Shown here one piece after another: positions 33,896 to 45,101 of a stretch of 64,000 nt of DNA (positions within the stretch are counted from its first letter, which is position 1; each line of letters starts with the position of its first letter). Source of the DNA: Liolophura sinensis (lineage: Eukaryota > Mollusca > Polyplacophora > Chitonida > Chitonidae); contig NW_027018125.1 of NCBI RefSeq assembly GCF_032854445.1, positions 1 to 64,000 of the forward strand, in the 5' to 3' direction. The position numbers were made by a program, and so were the translations under genes. Below the pieces are notes generated by a model. It was given only the letters and a program-made list of their open reading frames with translations, had not been told where the DNA came from and made no database searches.

Positions 33896-34835
33896 GGTCA
33901 AAAGTAAAAATCCAGTGATAGAGCCATCAAATGCTATATACATATTACCATAATCAAAAGCCTACGAAAACAACACATAAATCTATGTGTCCTAGTATAG
34001 CGTAATTAACAATAGATTTAAAACATATGTTCAAAATCACTTTTAAGACGTTCATTTTTTGCTATCAGCATTTTGATGTTAGGGAACCACACTCGTGACT
34101 CATTTTCTGTATATAGTTAATCACATATATGTATATAGTTCCTCGAGTCCATTTGCAATTATCCAAAAAGAGCTGTATATTTTAATGCAGACCACTGATG
34201 TTAAACTTTAACATTCAGATCATGCTGTGTACGTTTACATCAAATATAGTACTTAATAATATCTGAGGCATTTCACGCGTGGGATCCACATGGGGAGAGA
34301 TGTGGACTTCTGAAGATGACCTGTATACGGAGATTCCGCCTTGTATCCACATGGAATGGTATAATATTTCATCTGCAATTTTATCTCGTTCTGTGCAAGA
34401 AAAGGGTTTTAGAATGCATAGATTGTGTGATTTAGAAATTAATTTATTGCTTGGCCACTGAAAGTGAGTCAACTAGAATTTAAGAAGTATAGGCTGTGAA
34501 ATAGTTATCTGTAACGATTAATTGCTCGTGCTTTTTTTTCAATATGTAGAACAGAAAGTATTAATGTTCTTTTCGTCTTCCTTCTTTTGGGGAGGAAAGG
34601 GAGGCGGGTATAGGGATTTATCTGGTAAAATTTTGGCTTGCTGGGTAAAATCATAATTTCTGTTACTTTCTACAAACATTTTGTTGTGATCTCCCGAAAA
34701 TATGTGTTCTCAAAAAAGAAATTTTAAATTCCTAAAATATACATGACAAACACACAGACAGAAATTAGAATTTATTAAAGAAGGTCAATGTAGAAAATTC
34801 CTGAAAACTGATTTGTTTTACAACTAATTCTAAGG

Positions 34836-35090
34836 ATTTATTTATTTATTTGATTGGTGTTTTACGGCGTACTCAAGAATATTTCTCTTATACGACGGCG
34901 GCCAGCATACTGGTGGGAGGAAACCGGGCAGAGCCCGGCGGCAACCCACGACTATCCGCAGGTTGCAGGCAGACGGCCGGAGAGGAAGCTAGATGGGCTT
35001 GAACTCACAGCGACTGCACTGGTGAGAGTCTTCTGGGTCATTAGGCAGGGTTGGCGTGCTAACCTCCTTGGTCACGCAGGCGCCCTGAGA
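34836..35090 (-). repeat. SINE, near full length
   Basis: Tail 'tttatttatttatttgattg' to a degenerate tRNA-like head near 35085 ('tggtcacgcaggcgccc'). Body blocks as in the 790-1057 copy. Confidence 0.85.
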
Positions 35091-35933
35091 TGGAAAGTCT
35101 CCCACTGATATTTTAATATATTTATATATCTATGTAAACTGATATAGTTATTGATCTCTATTATCAGAGCATTTGCCCACTTTAATGTTTCTTTAATTCC
35201 ACTTGTCTTCTGTCAGTATGGCGGACATACCTGTAAGCCACACTCTGTAAGCGAGAAATGCCAAAATTACCACGGAGTCTCCTAAAGGGTTTCCTAATTC
35301 GATATTTCTGCAAATTGATATTGGGATATATTTGGTTTATACCACACATTGCATTACAACAAAGAATTTAAAATAATACTTATCTTCATTGAAGATACAC
35401 TACAGATACAGAATGAAGATTAATGAAGATGTACCTAATTACATAAAAGGACAATATCAAGGACTTGTTTCCATTGCTCATTTAAGGGCGTAAACTAGAA
35501 GGTTAGTTGTACAGCAATTCAGGTGTATTTTTCTTTTTTTTTCCTTTTGTTCTTGGAAGTTCCATAGTTCATATCACTAAATGTATGAGTTTAAAAGCAT
35601 GTAACTTGTAGATAAACAATCAGCCCTGAATTACAGCTGTGCTTAGAGATTGGAAAATGTTGGTAGGTTTCCCCCGATGGATATGTATGTGGGCTTGTTT
35701 TGGGTTGTTTTTGTGGTAATAAGATTTAACTGTTGATAGAACAATATACAGTCAAGCCGATTTCTGAGAAATACCGGTTACATATGGACACCGCTAACAT
35801 CAGTGACTGGAATTCTGACCTGTTTTCATAACGAACACAGCTCTACACCCATAATACATTTCACATATTTTCCACTGTTGAAAAGCTCTAAATGGTCTCG
35901 ACAAGAAAAGGCACGCCTTCCACCATTAAATTG

Positions 35934-36053
<120 letters not shown>

Positions 36054-36072
36054 ACCGATCCCAGATATTGGG

Positions 36073-37655
36073 ATATATATCGGGTGGGTATAAAAAATGG
36101 TGCATTGCTCCATTATCCTTTGTTCAAACTCTTTTAAGCTTTGAACACTTAAATGGCATAATTTTGTTAATTTACTGATAAATTTTAAATGTCATAGCTT
36201 AAGTAGTCTGTGCACAGGATTAAAATGAAAACATAGCCTCCAAAACGCTCGTTCTGGTGACCCACACCGGATGGATCATCAGTGGAAGCGCGCGCTGCAC
36301 CTGTGTGACACGCGTTAATCAAGTGTCGTCTTGAAAAAATGTCTGGCTCTAGTGTCAGAGAAACCCTTCTGCCATATAGGCACAAGTTTTGCTGAATCAA
36401 GATGGTTTTCTCTGCGGCGGACAAGAAATTGATCGCAACATGTTTCACTGAAAAGGGCTGGGAGAGGGACAAAATTGTGAAAGAATTCCCGGTGAAAAGC
36501 TGGAATAAACGTTGCGCTAACAATGTGATCAGAAAGTTAGAAAAGACAGGTTCTCTAGAAAGGAAGTCAGGCAGCGCACGACACAAACCTGATTGCTCGG
36601 AAGAAATCTTCAGTGTGTGGGAGAGGCACCTTGTTCCCAGGAAGACAATCTCGGCACTCACAAATCGCAGAGACAGATTGCAAGAACCTTTTAGTATCTC
36701 GGACTTCTGTTAGAAATATGACAAAAAGAACTGGGATTAAAATCGTACGAGCGAATGCGCTCTTCGAGAAGGGAAGAAACTGTTCGACAGAAAAGAAAAA
36801 CGCCCTGCAAAAACCTTGATGATAAGTTTTCGACGTAGAAGATGAAGAAAATTGGCTTCACCAATGAAAAAGACTTTCCATTTGATATTGCACGCAACAG
36901 ACAGAACGATCGCGTTTATGGCAAACGAAAGGCGGGACACACATTTTAAGAGACTGTACCATGAATCAAGTCGGTTTACAAAGAAGTTGATGGTTTCTGG
37001 CGGAGTTTGTTGACGCGGGAAAACCCGTATACATTTTATTGATACCCAAAATTACATAAAACTTCTCGATCGTGGCCTTCTCCCTGATCTTCGCCGGTTG
37101 TACCCAGAAAATGACTTCGTCTTCCAGCAAGACAGCGTGCCATCCTATGTCAGCCGTGCAACGCAGCAGCATCTTGTGGAAGTGACTCCTTCATTCATAA
37201 CTAAAGACGAGTGGCCACCGCAGAGCCCCGACTGCAATCCCATGGGCTATTCTGTGTGGAATTCTCTGAGCGAGAAGGTTTATGAGAGTCGCACGCAAAA
37301 ATTCACTGTGGATAAACTAAAAGCACGCATCAAGGACTGCTGAAAAATTACTCTTAAGGAGATTCGGGACTAAATCAGTTCATGGAAGAAACGTTTGCGC
37401 GCCGTCTACCGAGAAGATGAAGGACCAATTAATCACCTTTTCAGGTAAAACAAGGTAGAACAATGTCCGGAACATATGTTTTTGATTCTATGTTGATTTT
37501 GGTCCCATGAAAAAGATAAATTTGAAATTTGGTCTATATACTAAGGACATATTGGCTTTTGAGTTTGTACATTTTTAGAAGCTGACGTAAGAGGGTTTCC
37601 GAGATATTGAGCGTCAAAGTACGGCCCATTTGTTTATGCCCATCCGATATATATG
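36073..37655 (+). mobile_element. Mariner-like DNA transposon (dead copy)
   Basis: About 1.58 kb. The left end 'tatatatcgggtgggtataa' (36074-36093) is the inverse of the right end, which reads 'tatatatcggatgggcataa' in reverse complement (about 37654-37635). These are imperfect terminal inverted repeats of about 25-30 bp next to TA-rich flanks, as expected for TA-target Tc1/mariner elements. The element sits in an intron of the receptor gene, in the opposite orientation to transcription, and carries a degenerate transposase. Confidence 0.75.
36402..37449 (+). pseudogene. Mariner-family transposase pseudogene (DD37D type)
   Basis: The N-terminal helix-turn-helix region is readable from 36402 (MVFSAADKKLIATCFTEKGW, then VIRKLEKTGSLERKSGS). 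A frameshift near 36665 moves the second HTH (TSVRNMTKRTGIK) to another frame. Further frame damage lies between about 36820 and 37060. The catalytic C-terminal part reads FVFQQDSVPSYVSRATQ and then WPPQSPDCNPMGYSVW. The interval from the second acidic residue (QD) to the third position is 37 residues. Two of three catalytic acids appear lost: FTNEKDF has N where the first D is expected, and NPMGY has G where mariner-type enzymes have D. With frameshifts and both substitutions the enzyme cannot be active. Confidence 0.82.
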
Positions 37656-37704
37656 TGTACTTGGGGTATTTCGTCGTAAATAAAAATTATTCAGTAATAT
37701 GACT

Positions 37705-37958
37705 TCTTGTGGCTGGAAGTCTATACCGTCAGAGTGCTGCCGCTTCTGAAATACCATGCCGAGGATATCAGACATGACACCTCACTCAGTCACATTATAG
37801 TGACACCGTGCCAACCAGTCCTGTTTTCTTGCACTAACCTCTCAGTGTTGAGCGCCAAACGAGGCAGGAGCAAGAATCATTTCTAAAGTCTTTGGTGTGA
37901 CCCGATCCGGGTTTGATCCCGGGGTTTCCCAACTTTCAGATGGATGCTCTAACTTATA
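37705..37958 (-). repeat. Second SINE family, copy 3 (reversed)
   Basis: Reverse complement: 'ggcccaccgcttcggttccc', 'agagcatccatctgaaagtt', B-box-like 'gggatcaaacccgga', 'gggtcacaccaaagacttta', 'cctcgtttggcgctcaacac'. Parallel to 18985-19245. Just downstream of the mariner-like element. Confidence 0.75.
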
Positions 37959-38139
37959 GGGAACCGAAGCGGTGGGCCTTATTGTACAACACATGTGCCT
38001 TACACAGGTAAATAAAAAATACTGCATTTCGCTGCGTTCACAACTAGAACTTGCCTATTTCATATGAACGTAATTGTTTCTTTACTCTTTTGATGTCACG
38101 TCATGTATTAGCCGTAATTTAGGCTCAGTTTGTTTATTT

Positions 38140-38570
38140 TAAAAACTTATTTTATTTGGTTGTTCATATTCGTTTTCTTTGGAAAATAGCATGAAGCGTA
38201 CATTGTATGTAAGGGCGCCTATTATATCCCAACTTATTGGGGAATGAAGATGTACAAACTCATCACTTGAGTTCACTATTTTGTCAGTATGATGTTTTTC
38301 TTTTAGTTAGTCAGTTACAAAGACCTGTAATAACTTCATTAATATTTGTTCGGGCCATTTACATGTAACCATAATGGATATGGTCGTTTTGAACATTCTT
38401 ATATAATGGTTACTTGGATCCTGTTCTGGCGACCATTTAAATATAACCATAATGGATATGGTCGTTTTGAACATTCTTATATAATGGTTACTTGGATCCT
38501 GTTCTGGCGACCATTTAAATATAACCATAATGGTTATGGTCGTTTTGGTCATTTATTAGCCGTCATTTAG
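38140..38570. repeat. Partial third copy of the 1.4 kb unit, with 78 bp internal tandem
   Basis: Matches 26505-26860 and the corresponding part of copy 2 ('ttatttggttgttcatattc', 'aatagcatgaagcgtacatt', 'cagttacaaagacctgtaat'). Within it a 78 bp unit ('aatggatatggtcgttttga' ... 'ctggcgaccatttaaatata') is repeated about 2.5 times at 38373, 38451 and 38529. Receptor exons are not included in this copy. Confidence 0.8.
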
Positions 38571-39182
38571 GCCCGGTTTGGCCAGCGAGACAGAGATATA
38601 TAAAGCATCTTATCAAATAAGTAATGTCTGTTCCACCACAGTAATAGTTCTATCCATTTTACCCTTACATACAACATGGTATTCTCTTCAGCGCTATTTT
38701 TCAATATATTTTTGGTTTGAGCCATTCAAATAAAAAAATCCCTTATGTCCCTTCTGCAGTTTTATGGAAACGTGTAGTAGTTATCCAGGAATACAAGGGA
38801 TAATATTTGATTCCACAACAGTGGACGTTGAATTTTATGAACAATGAGTTAATGTTACCATGTGAATTGTTGACAAGGAGAGTGGTGAGAATTTGTGGGG
38901 ATGAGCCCTTTGCAGTTTCTCCCAAATTGGTCTAGGGGTTGTCCAACTTTCACCCGAGTATATATAAGGCTATAATGAGTTTATTGCCCAATGGCTTTAA
39001 TTAGTTATTTCTGACGGATGGGTTCCTCAAAGGATATGATTTTTCTGCCCTGTGTAGTGAATAAAAATGTGTGTAAATATGAAAATAAATGACTCAGTGG
39101 TTAGAAAACTGTTAATAAATGACCTTGCCGGACGTACTACAAAGCGCCTTCAATAAAGAAATAAAAAAATATGATGGATACG

Positions 39183-40191
39183 AAAGGACCTGGCACAGTA
39201 AGGCGGAGAATCGGCCCCGAAGAGATACGATAAAAAGGTGCAAATTTCAAAATCCCAGCACAATTTTGTAAATTTCCACATCAGTAGTATAAAACGTAGT
39301 CGAAGCACCCATAAACGTTATATGGCGATAAAAGAAATGGTTTAGTAGTAACCCGCTAAGAATGCACTCTTGATCAATAACACCAACTTTTCGTTCAAAC
39401 AAGGTGCTGTGTTTTGAATTTACAGTATGATGATCAACCAGATAACCAGAAAAAATATCTTTACCAAAACTTTCACCTGTGTATTTCTACATGCTGTCAA
39501 AGTTTCGTGTTGGTTAACGTTTGTCTTCATATGTAAAACATTAACTTTATAATGTTATCAGTTTTATCATATTTTATCAAGTTTAAAACCGGTATTTCTA
39601 CCATAGGATATCCCTCATAGTATAGTGAGCAATCGTAGTCACTGTGGAGAAAAGATTGCACCTTAGGGAAGAGTTTGAATCTTTGTAGTCCATTTTTTTG
39701 TCTTTGAAAACATACTTTAGTGTGAGTAAAGATATAGGCCGTGTTGCATTAAATAGGTGTTATCATGAATTAGAGTAGATAACTTTTTAAGGTATGGTAT
39801 TACGTGACGTGTGGCAACTGTAGCGAAATCATACGTGAATCCCGGTTGAAAGCACATGTAGTATTGAATCTATCCTTAACATTAACACGTTATAGACGAA
39901 TTATAAGGGTGAAAGTTACATTTGTTATATATTATACAGTGGCTAATGCAAAAAAAAAAATTTCATTGTGACAGTGTGACTGGATTTATGACTTCAGTGC
40001 ATGTTTAAAGCTTTGTAAGACGAATGCTTCTCAAATAACAGGAAAATAAGAGCAACACAGAACTGAGAAAAGAAATGACCTTATGAGTGTATCAGCAGCT
40101 GTCACTCACAACTATAGTTAGTTTCGCTTCTTGAGGTGCACAGTTTCTTGCACTGGGGCCGATTCCCCGCCTTACAATACCAGGTCCTTTG
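39183..40191. mobile_element. Non-autonomous element with terminal inverted repeats
   Basis: The left end 'aaaggacctggcacagtaag' then 'gcggagaatcggcccc' (39183-39219) is matched in reverse complement by the right end (about 40191-40155: 'aaaggacctggtattgtaag' then 'gcggggaatcggcccc'). About 1.0 kb, no coding capacity. A diverged copy of the left 560 bp lies at 54361-54900. The right end is only about 75 bp from the splice donor of the 40543-40265 exon. Confidence 0.75.
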
Positions 40192-40264
40192 TTAACAAAA
40201 GATATCTAACTGGTCATCAGAGGAACAATTAACCTAGTACTCAGTAATATCACCAAGGCCTTAC

Positions 40265-40543
40265 CTCGAACCCTAACCCCCAGTTGTCCCCTCTTAGCGC
40301 TTCCAATCCCGTTAGTGGCTCCACACCGGTATATACCCTGATCTCTAAACGTCACCTCACTGATGGACAGGGATTTCCCAGGGCTGCTGATTATCAGTGG
40401 TACAGGACGGCCTCCAATGGTACGACTCCAGGCAGAGTAGATGTAGTTTTGAGGAACAGCTTCAGCACGACATTCCAGCTGTAGAGGGTTTCCTTCTGTG
40501 ACATTTTCTCCTGATACCAGAACCACAGATACATCTGGGGGAT
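40265..40543 (-). CDS. Ig receptor fourth Ig-like exon
   Basis: 279 nt, phase 1 to 1. Acceptor 'gtattttcctag', donor 'gtaagg'. It reads PPDVSVVLVSGENVTEGN, PLQLECRAEAVPQNYIYSAW, SLSISEVTFRDQGIYRCGAT and ends GQLGVRVR. This is a canonical I/C2-type Ig domain: cysteine in LQLEC, W in SAW, and D-x-G-x-Y-x-C (DQGIYRC). GENVT is a potential N-glycosylation site. Confidence 0.88.
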
Positions 40544-41722
40544 CTAGGAAAATACAAACACATTTCAAAATCCGTAGTCAGAACTGTCTCATTTGTAGTG
40601 ATCATCGCAGAATGAGCACTATAGTAAAACTATACGAAAAAAAATGATGTGGTTTAAGTAACTGTTTGACCTAAAAGTTTGTCCATGAGTAAGATAATGG
40701 TTTTCTCTGTTATTGCTAAAAAGGTGTTTGCAGTATTTTTCAGAAGGTGGGATAATCTCTCATTGAAAACTTGAATGTTTTAGCATCATATGTAATAATT
40801 TATGATCTTTACTTGTATGTAAAATGCCACATGCGGTTAGATCAAATACAGTGTTTATCTCTTAGTATTTGTAGGCATACACTCAAAGAAGTAGTCTGTT
40901 CATTTTAACATAAGTTCTATTGCCGGAGTTATGTTAGAATTTATTTTGTTATCATAACATTCTGCTAATATTCAATATAATATATTAAGTCTAATAGAAT
41001 GTATATGTTGAAATAATAGAATATGTATGTTATATTTAACAGAACACTCTACTGCATTAACAGAATACATTCTAGCATCACTCAGACAGCATATGTTCTA
41101 TTGAAATTAAGAGATTAATTTTTTAATGTGTAGGTCAACTCAAGATAGTTTCCCCTACACGATTTCCTTTAGATTGCTGGGTGGAGAAAACCACCACAAG
41201 TTACCATGTTCCTGGTACACAATAAAAGTGCCTGGCGAACATAAAAGCACAACTTAACTAGCGAGAGTTGGAGTAGACGCTGTGACATGTTCAGTCGTAT
41301 TTGATCTAAAAGACCATCGACAGCGAAGGATCACGCGGACAAGTGCATGTGTATTTATTACATACTGACATCGAGATTGCGGCGCAAACATGTAGCCATA
41401 TGAATACACGTTGCTGCATTTTTGATCAAATACAGTTTGTACCACGTTCTGTAATCTTTTCTGTGAAGTTCTTTAATCCACAACTCGTTCAAAAATGCAA
41501 TTCAGGCATTTCGCAATCATTAAAATATGTTAATATCTTAACCGTACATTATCAAAGTGGCCAGTTTTATACATGTACATACTGAAATAACTTTGGTGGA
41601 GCATATTTTAAAAACTTTGTTAAATTAACATTAATGTTGAGAAATAGTCAGATCCATGTAATACGTAACATACGAATTTACGATAATTACCGCGAATTCG
41701 TAAGGTACAGAATCACACTTAC

Positions 41723-41989
41723 AGTACACAGAGACATTGACTGTCCTCTCTACTCTCTTCACATTATTACTAGCTGTCACAATGTAGGCTCCAGAGTCAG
41801 TCCTGTTGATCTTGCCGAACCTGACCACAGACGTATATCTGTGATTTGTCACGCTCAGGTCATTCGGCTGACCTCCTCGACTCCAGCTTATCGTGGGCTC
41901 AGGCTTAGCCCAGGTAGTACAGGAGAGCTCAGCTGTGACATTCTCCACGAAAATGTACGATGATTTACAGCTGGTAAACTTGGGTCCGT
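41723..41989 (-). CDS. Ig receptor third Ig-like exon, second cysteine missing
   Basis: 267 nt, phase 1 to 1. Acceptor 'ttttgatttcag', donor 'gtaagtg'. It reads GPKFTSCKSSYIFVENVTAE, LSCTTWAKPEPTISWSRGG, INRTDSGAYIVTASNN and ends VNVSVY. B-strand Cys (LSC) and W (ISW) are present, but the F-strand motif is DSGAYIV, with V where the disulphide cysteine is expected. An extra Cys near the start (TSCKSS) could compensate. NRT, NVT and NVS are potential N-glycosylation sites. Confidence 0.86.
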
Positions 41990-41999
41990 CTGAAATCAA

Positions 42000-43530
42000 A
42001 AAGGATTACCATATAGTGCAACGAACTTTCTTTTTGAACTGGACGGTAATATGTTGCTTGCCCGTGCAGAAAGGAGCCTGAATAACGAGCATGAAGGTAT
42101 CTACAGTGTGTTCCTCCGTCCTAAGTTATCCCAAACAATGTTATTATTTTATTCGCTTGAGCGAAACTTCATCAAGATTTGACAAACCCGCCAAAATGTT
42201 AACGTCTCGGTTTGTTTTCTTCCGTTGCATTGGTTAGTGAAAGGACATGCCGTTTGTCTATGTATCTGAATATTTGTAAATAAGAAGGTGAAATAACAGT
42301 CATTCAGTTCGAGTGTACAACTGAGAGAAAAGGGAAGTTTTTCAGCGGCAACTCATCTGTTATATATATCAGGCATATACTGCAATTTCGTTTCTTCTGT
42401 TAAAGGACTGGTCAAAAAGAATATGGTCGGGGGATTTTTTTGCAGCCGGAAGCAGCTTTCGGGTTGTGCGGCACGTGAGAACGTGGAGGACTGTAGACAT
42501 ACATGTACATATATCCGCCTTCACAAAGAATGGAAGAAGGAAGCATAAATAGAAATATATATATATGCGTTTGTGATCGTCGTTTGTTACAGTCAAAATG
42601 TTAACAGCTTTAAAGCTGTTGACAAAATGGATTCCGTAATAATTGCAAATGATATACAATTAAATGAAACAGTACTGTTTGGATATTTAAATAAAGCCAT
42701 GAGTCAAAAGCTTACGTCCGCTCTCGTCATTACATCAGCATTACTTTTTCCACACGTAGCGCTGTTCCGAGTATGTTTATACATGAGATGAAAACTTGAA
42801 CGATTTGTAATTTAGAACGTAATACAGTAACAACATTTTGGAGAAACTCAGATGTGTTAGAGCAAAAATAGTAAAAGCTAAAATGTGTTAGAAGAATAAA
42901 AAATGGTATAAGTTGGCATTTTTGTAGTAAACTGCCTGAGACACGAAACCTAAACAAAAAACAAAACAACACGTCCTCATACAATGGGCACGTCTATTCT
43001 GTCGGCATACGTGTATATACCTGTGAGTTCAAGTTTACCTTTATTTCTGAAATACGCACATTTCGGTCATATGATCACGGCTGAGTAGAGATCCACAACA
43101 TTTCGTCATATGTTCGTTATACGTTTGAATTCAGTTGGGTTAGAAACTCTTCACACTCGCGTACAAATATTTTAGCTTTTGTTAGCTACACTACTACCAA
43201 ACAGATCATGTGACGGATATGTACAGGTCAATTGCGCCTCAGACAATTCTTTGATACCACTTCAAGCCGAAGAGACGGGCTTTGTACAAAACCGATAAGA
43301 TGGTTTCCTTTTGCTATATAGTTAACTCTCTTACAAATGTGTAGCTCCTTAATTCAGCCGAGGGTTATTGGGTCAAAGTTCATGGAGCTAAGCTATGAAA
43401 TGCACTTCCAAGTATTGTATATAAAACACCAAACTAAAAACATTCAAAAGGCGTACTTCAGAGGGAAAAAACAGTATATTCTACGGTTGTGTGGGCTAAC
43501 ATATAGCATTCATTCGTAAACTTGCGGATT
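42000..43530. other. Intron, no element recognised
   Basis: AT-rich; frames at 42369-42984 match no family. A short 'gttaacagctttaaagctgttgac' palindrome lies at about 42599-42622 (arms gttaacagcttt / aaagctgttgac). Nothing else seen. Confidence 0.45.
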
Positions 43531-43534
43531 GTCG

Positions 43535-43640
43535 TGAGTTTTCCCCGGACTTTGCCACCATTAATGCTGGCCGCTGTCATGTTAGTGAAATACTCTTGAG
43601 GACGGTGCGTAAAACACCAATCGAACAATAAATTAATATA
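43535..43640 (+). repeat. SINE fragment
   Basis: 'gtcgtgagttttccccggac' through 'gacggtgcgtaaaacaccaa' and 'tcgaacaataaattaat'. Followed within 25 bp by a second fragment of the same family in the same orientation. Confidence 0.75.
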
Positions 43641-43659
43641 TCATTTATAAAATGATTGC

Positions 43660-43830
43660 ATGCTGGCTTCTTCTCCGGCCGTACGTGGGAAGGTGTGACA
43701 GCAACCTGCGGATGGTCGTGGGTTTCCCCCGGTATCTGCCCGGTTTCCTCCCACCCAAAGGCTGGCCGCCGTCGAACAAGTGAAACGTTCTTGAGTACGG
43801 CGTAAAACATCAATAAAATAAATAAATTAA
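43660..43830 (+). repeat. SINE fragment, tandem to the previous one
   Basis: Starts in the body ('gctggcttcttctccggccg'), keeps 'aacctgcggatggtcgtggg' and 'gagtacggcgtaaaacatca', and ends with an AATAAATAAATTAATC tail. Head missing. Confidence 0.8.
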
Positions 43831-44143
43831 TCAAATGATTGTAATACTTTCGACGTACTTTCCACCATGCGTGCAGAAAAAATGCTAACATATTTGTATA
43901 TTTGCTGCTTACTTATCTTTCTACAGATTTACATTCATTAAAGTTTTCCTAAATTCATAAATACAAACACTAACATACGAACTTTAAATTGTAGCTTCTG
44001 GATGTTAAAACAAAAATAAATGTGTTTTCTATTTTATTAATGAGTTTACCTTTGTATGAGTATCGATGATAATTGCTTTTCATGACAACCAAGGTGTTAA
44101 ATGTTTATAAAACCGAACCTAGACAAAGTACGTCATCTAAAAC

Positions 44144-45101
44144 AAATCCCAAAGTCATAAATCACGAAAAACAACTGTTATCCAATGCATAATTTTTATC
44201 CAACACTGCAGCTTCATCTGTCCATAACATATACACAGACATGACAGAATTACGTAGCCTACCCGTGTTCACGTAGGCCCTATTATGGCGTAAAGCGAAA
44301 ATAAAGTTTCTCCTAAATTGACGTTGACATAAGTATCTACATGTACGTCTCAGATAAATTCCAAATATGGTTAATAAACCACACATGTTAATACAGAATA
44401 AGGAATCGGAGAGTAAAGGTCTGTTATCAGAAGAACAAACTTATGATGCATCTGGGCACTTTCAGAGTTTGTGTTCAAAACAAAAAATTCTACTTAAGTC
44501 TTTGTATAAACGTGACACCGAACAATTCCATGGACTTTCTACGTCACGTCAAAAGACATTTTTTCTGCTTTAGAATCTTCAATTCAGGTTTCAATTACAC
44601 GCAAGTGTCATACCTGTACTACTGGGTACATGTCAAACACATGTATTCTGTTTCAAACGTTTTAGTTTAGATTTAAATTACACGCAATAGTCATTGACTA
44701 AAAGCATATACTACAAAGAACACAGAGCCTTAGAATTTACAATTTTCAATGAGGTAAGGGGTACATTGATAACAGTTACTGCATGTTTATCGTAGGAGGA
44801 GGATTATGAAATATGCAACTCACGTAGTTCATACAAGATGTCCGTCAGCTATACCAAAAAAGGTGTTACAACATGTGTTTATATATAGTGTGAAGGAGTT
44901 TTTAGAAATTTCGCGTAGATGTAAATGTTAGACTACATTCAAATACACCGAGCTTATATAATGCACTGGTACTGTACACGCCCTTTCAACACTACACGCT
45001 GCATTTCACACTGTAACAGTTATTCAGGCGCTGAAAAAACAGAAAATAAAAATTATGCATTGGATAACAGTTGTTTTTCGGGATTTATGACTTTGGGATT
45101 T
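44144..45101. mobile_element. Element with 56 bp terminal inverted repeats
   Basis: 44144-44199 ('aaatcccaaagtcataaatc', 'acgaaaaacaactgttatcc', 'aatgcataatttttat') and the reverse complement of 45046-45101 differ at about one position. The total span is 958 bp with no recognised protein; frames at 44162-44670 show no family match. Likely a non-autonomous DNA transposon. The immediate flanks do not show an obvious target duplication. Confidence 0.8.

Noticed and set aside
36185-36661. 158-residue minus-strand frame
   Set aside because: Antisense shadow of the mariner transposase coding region.
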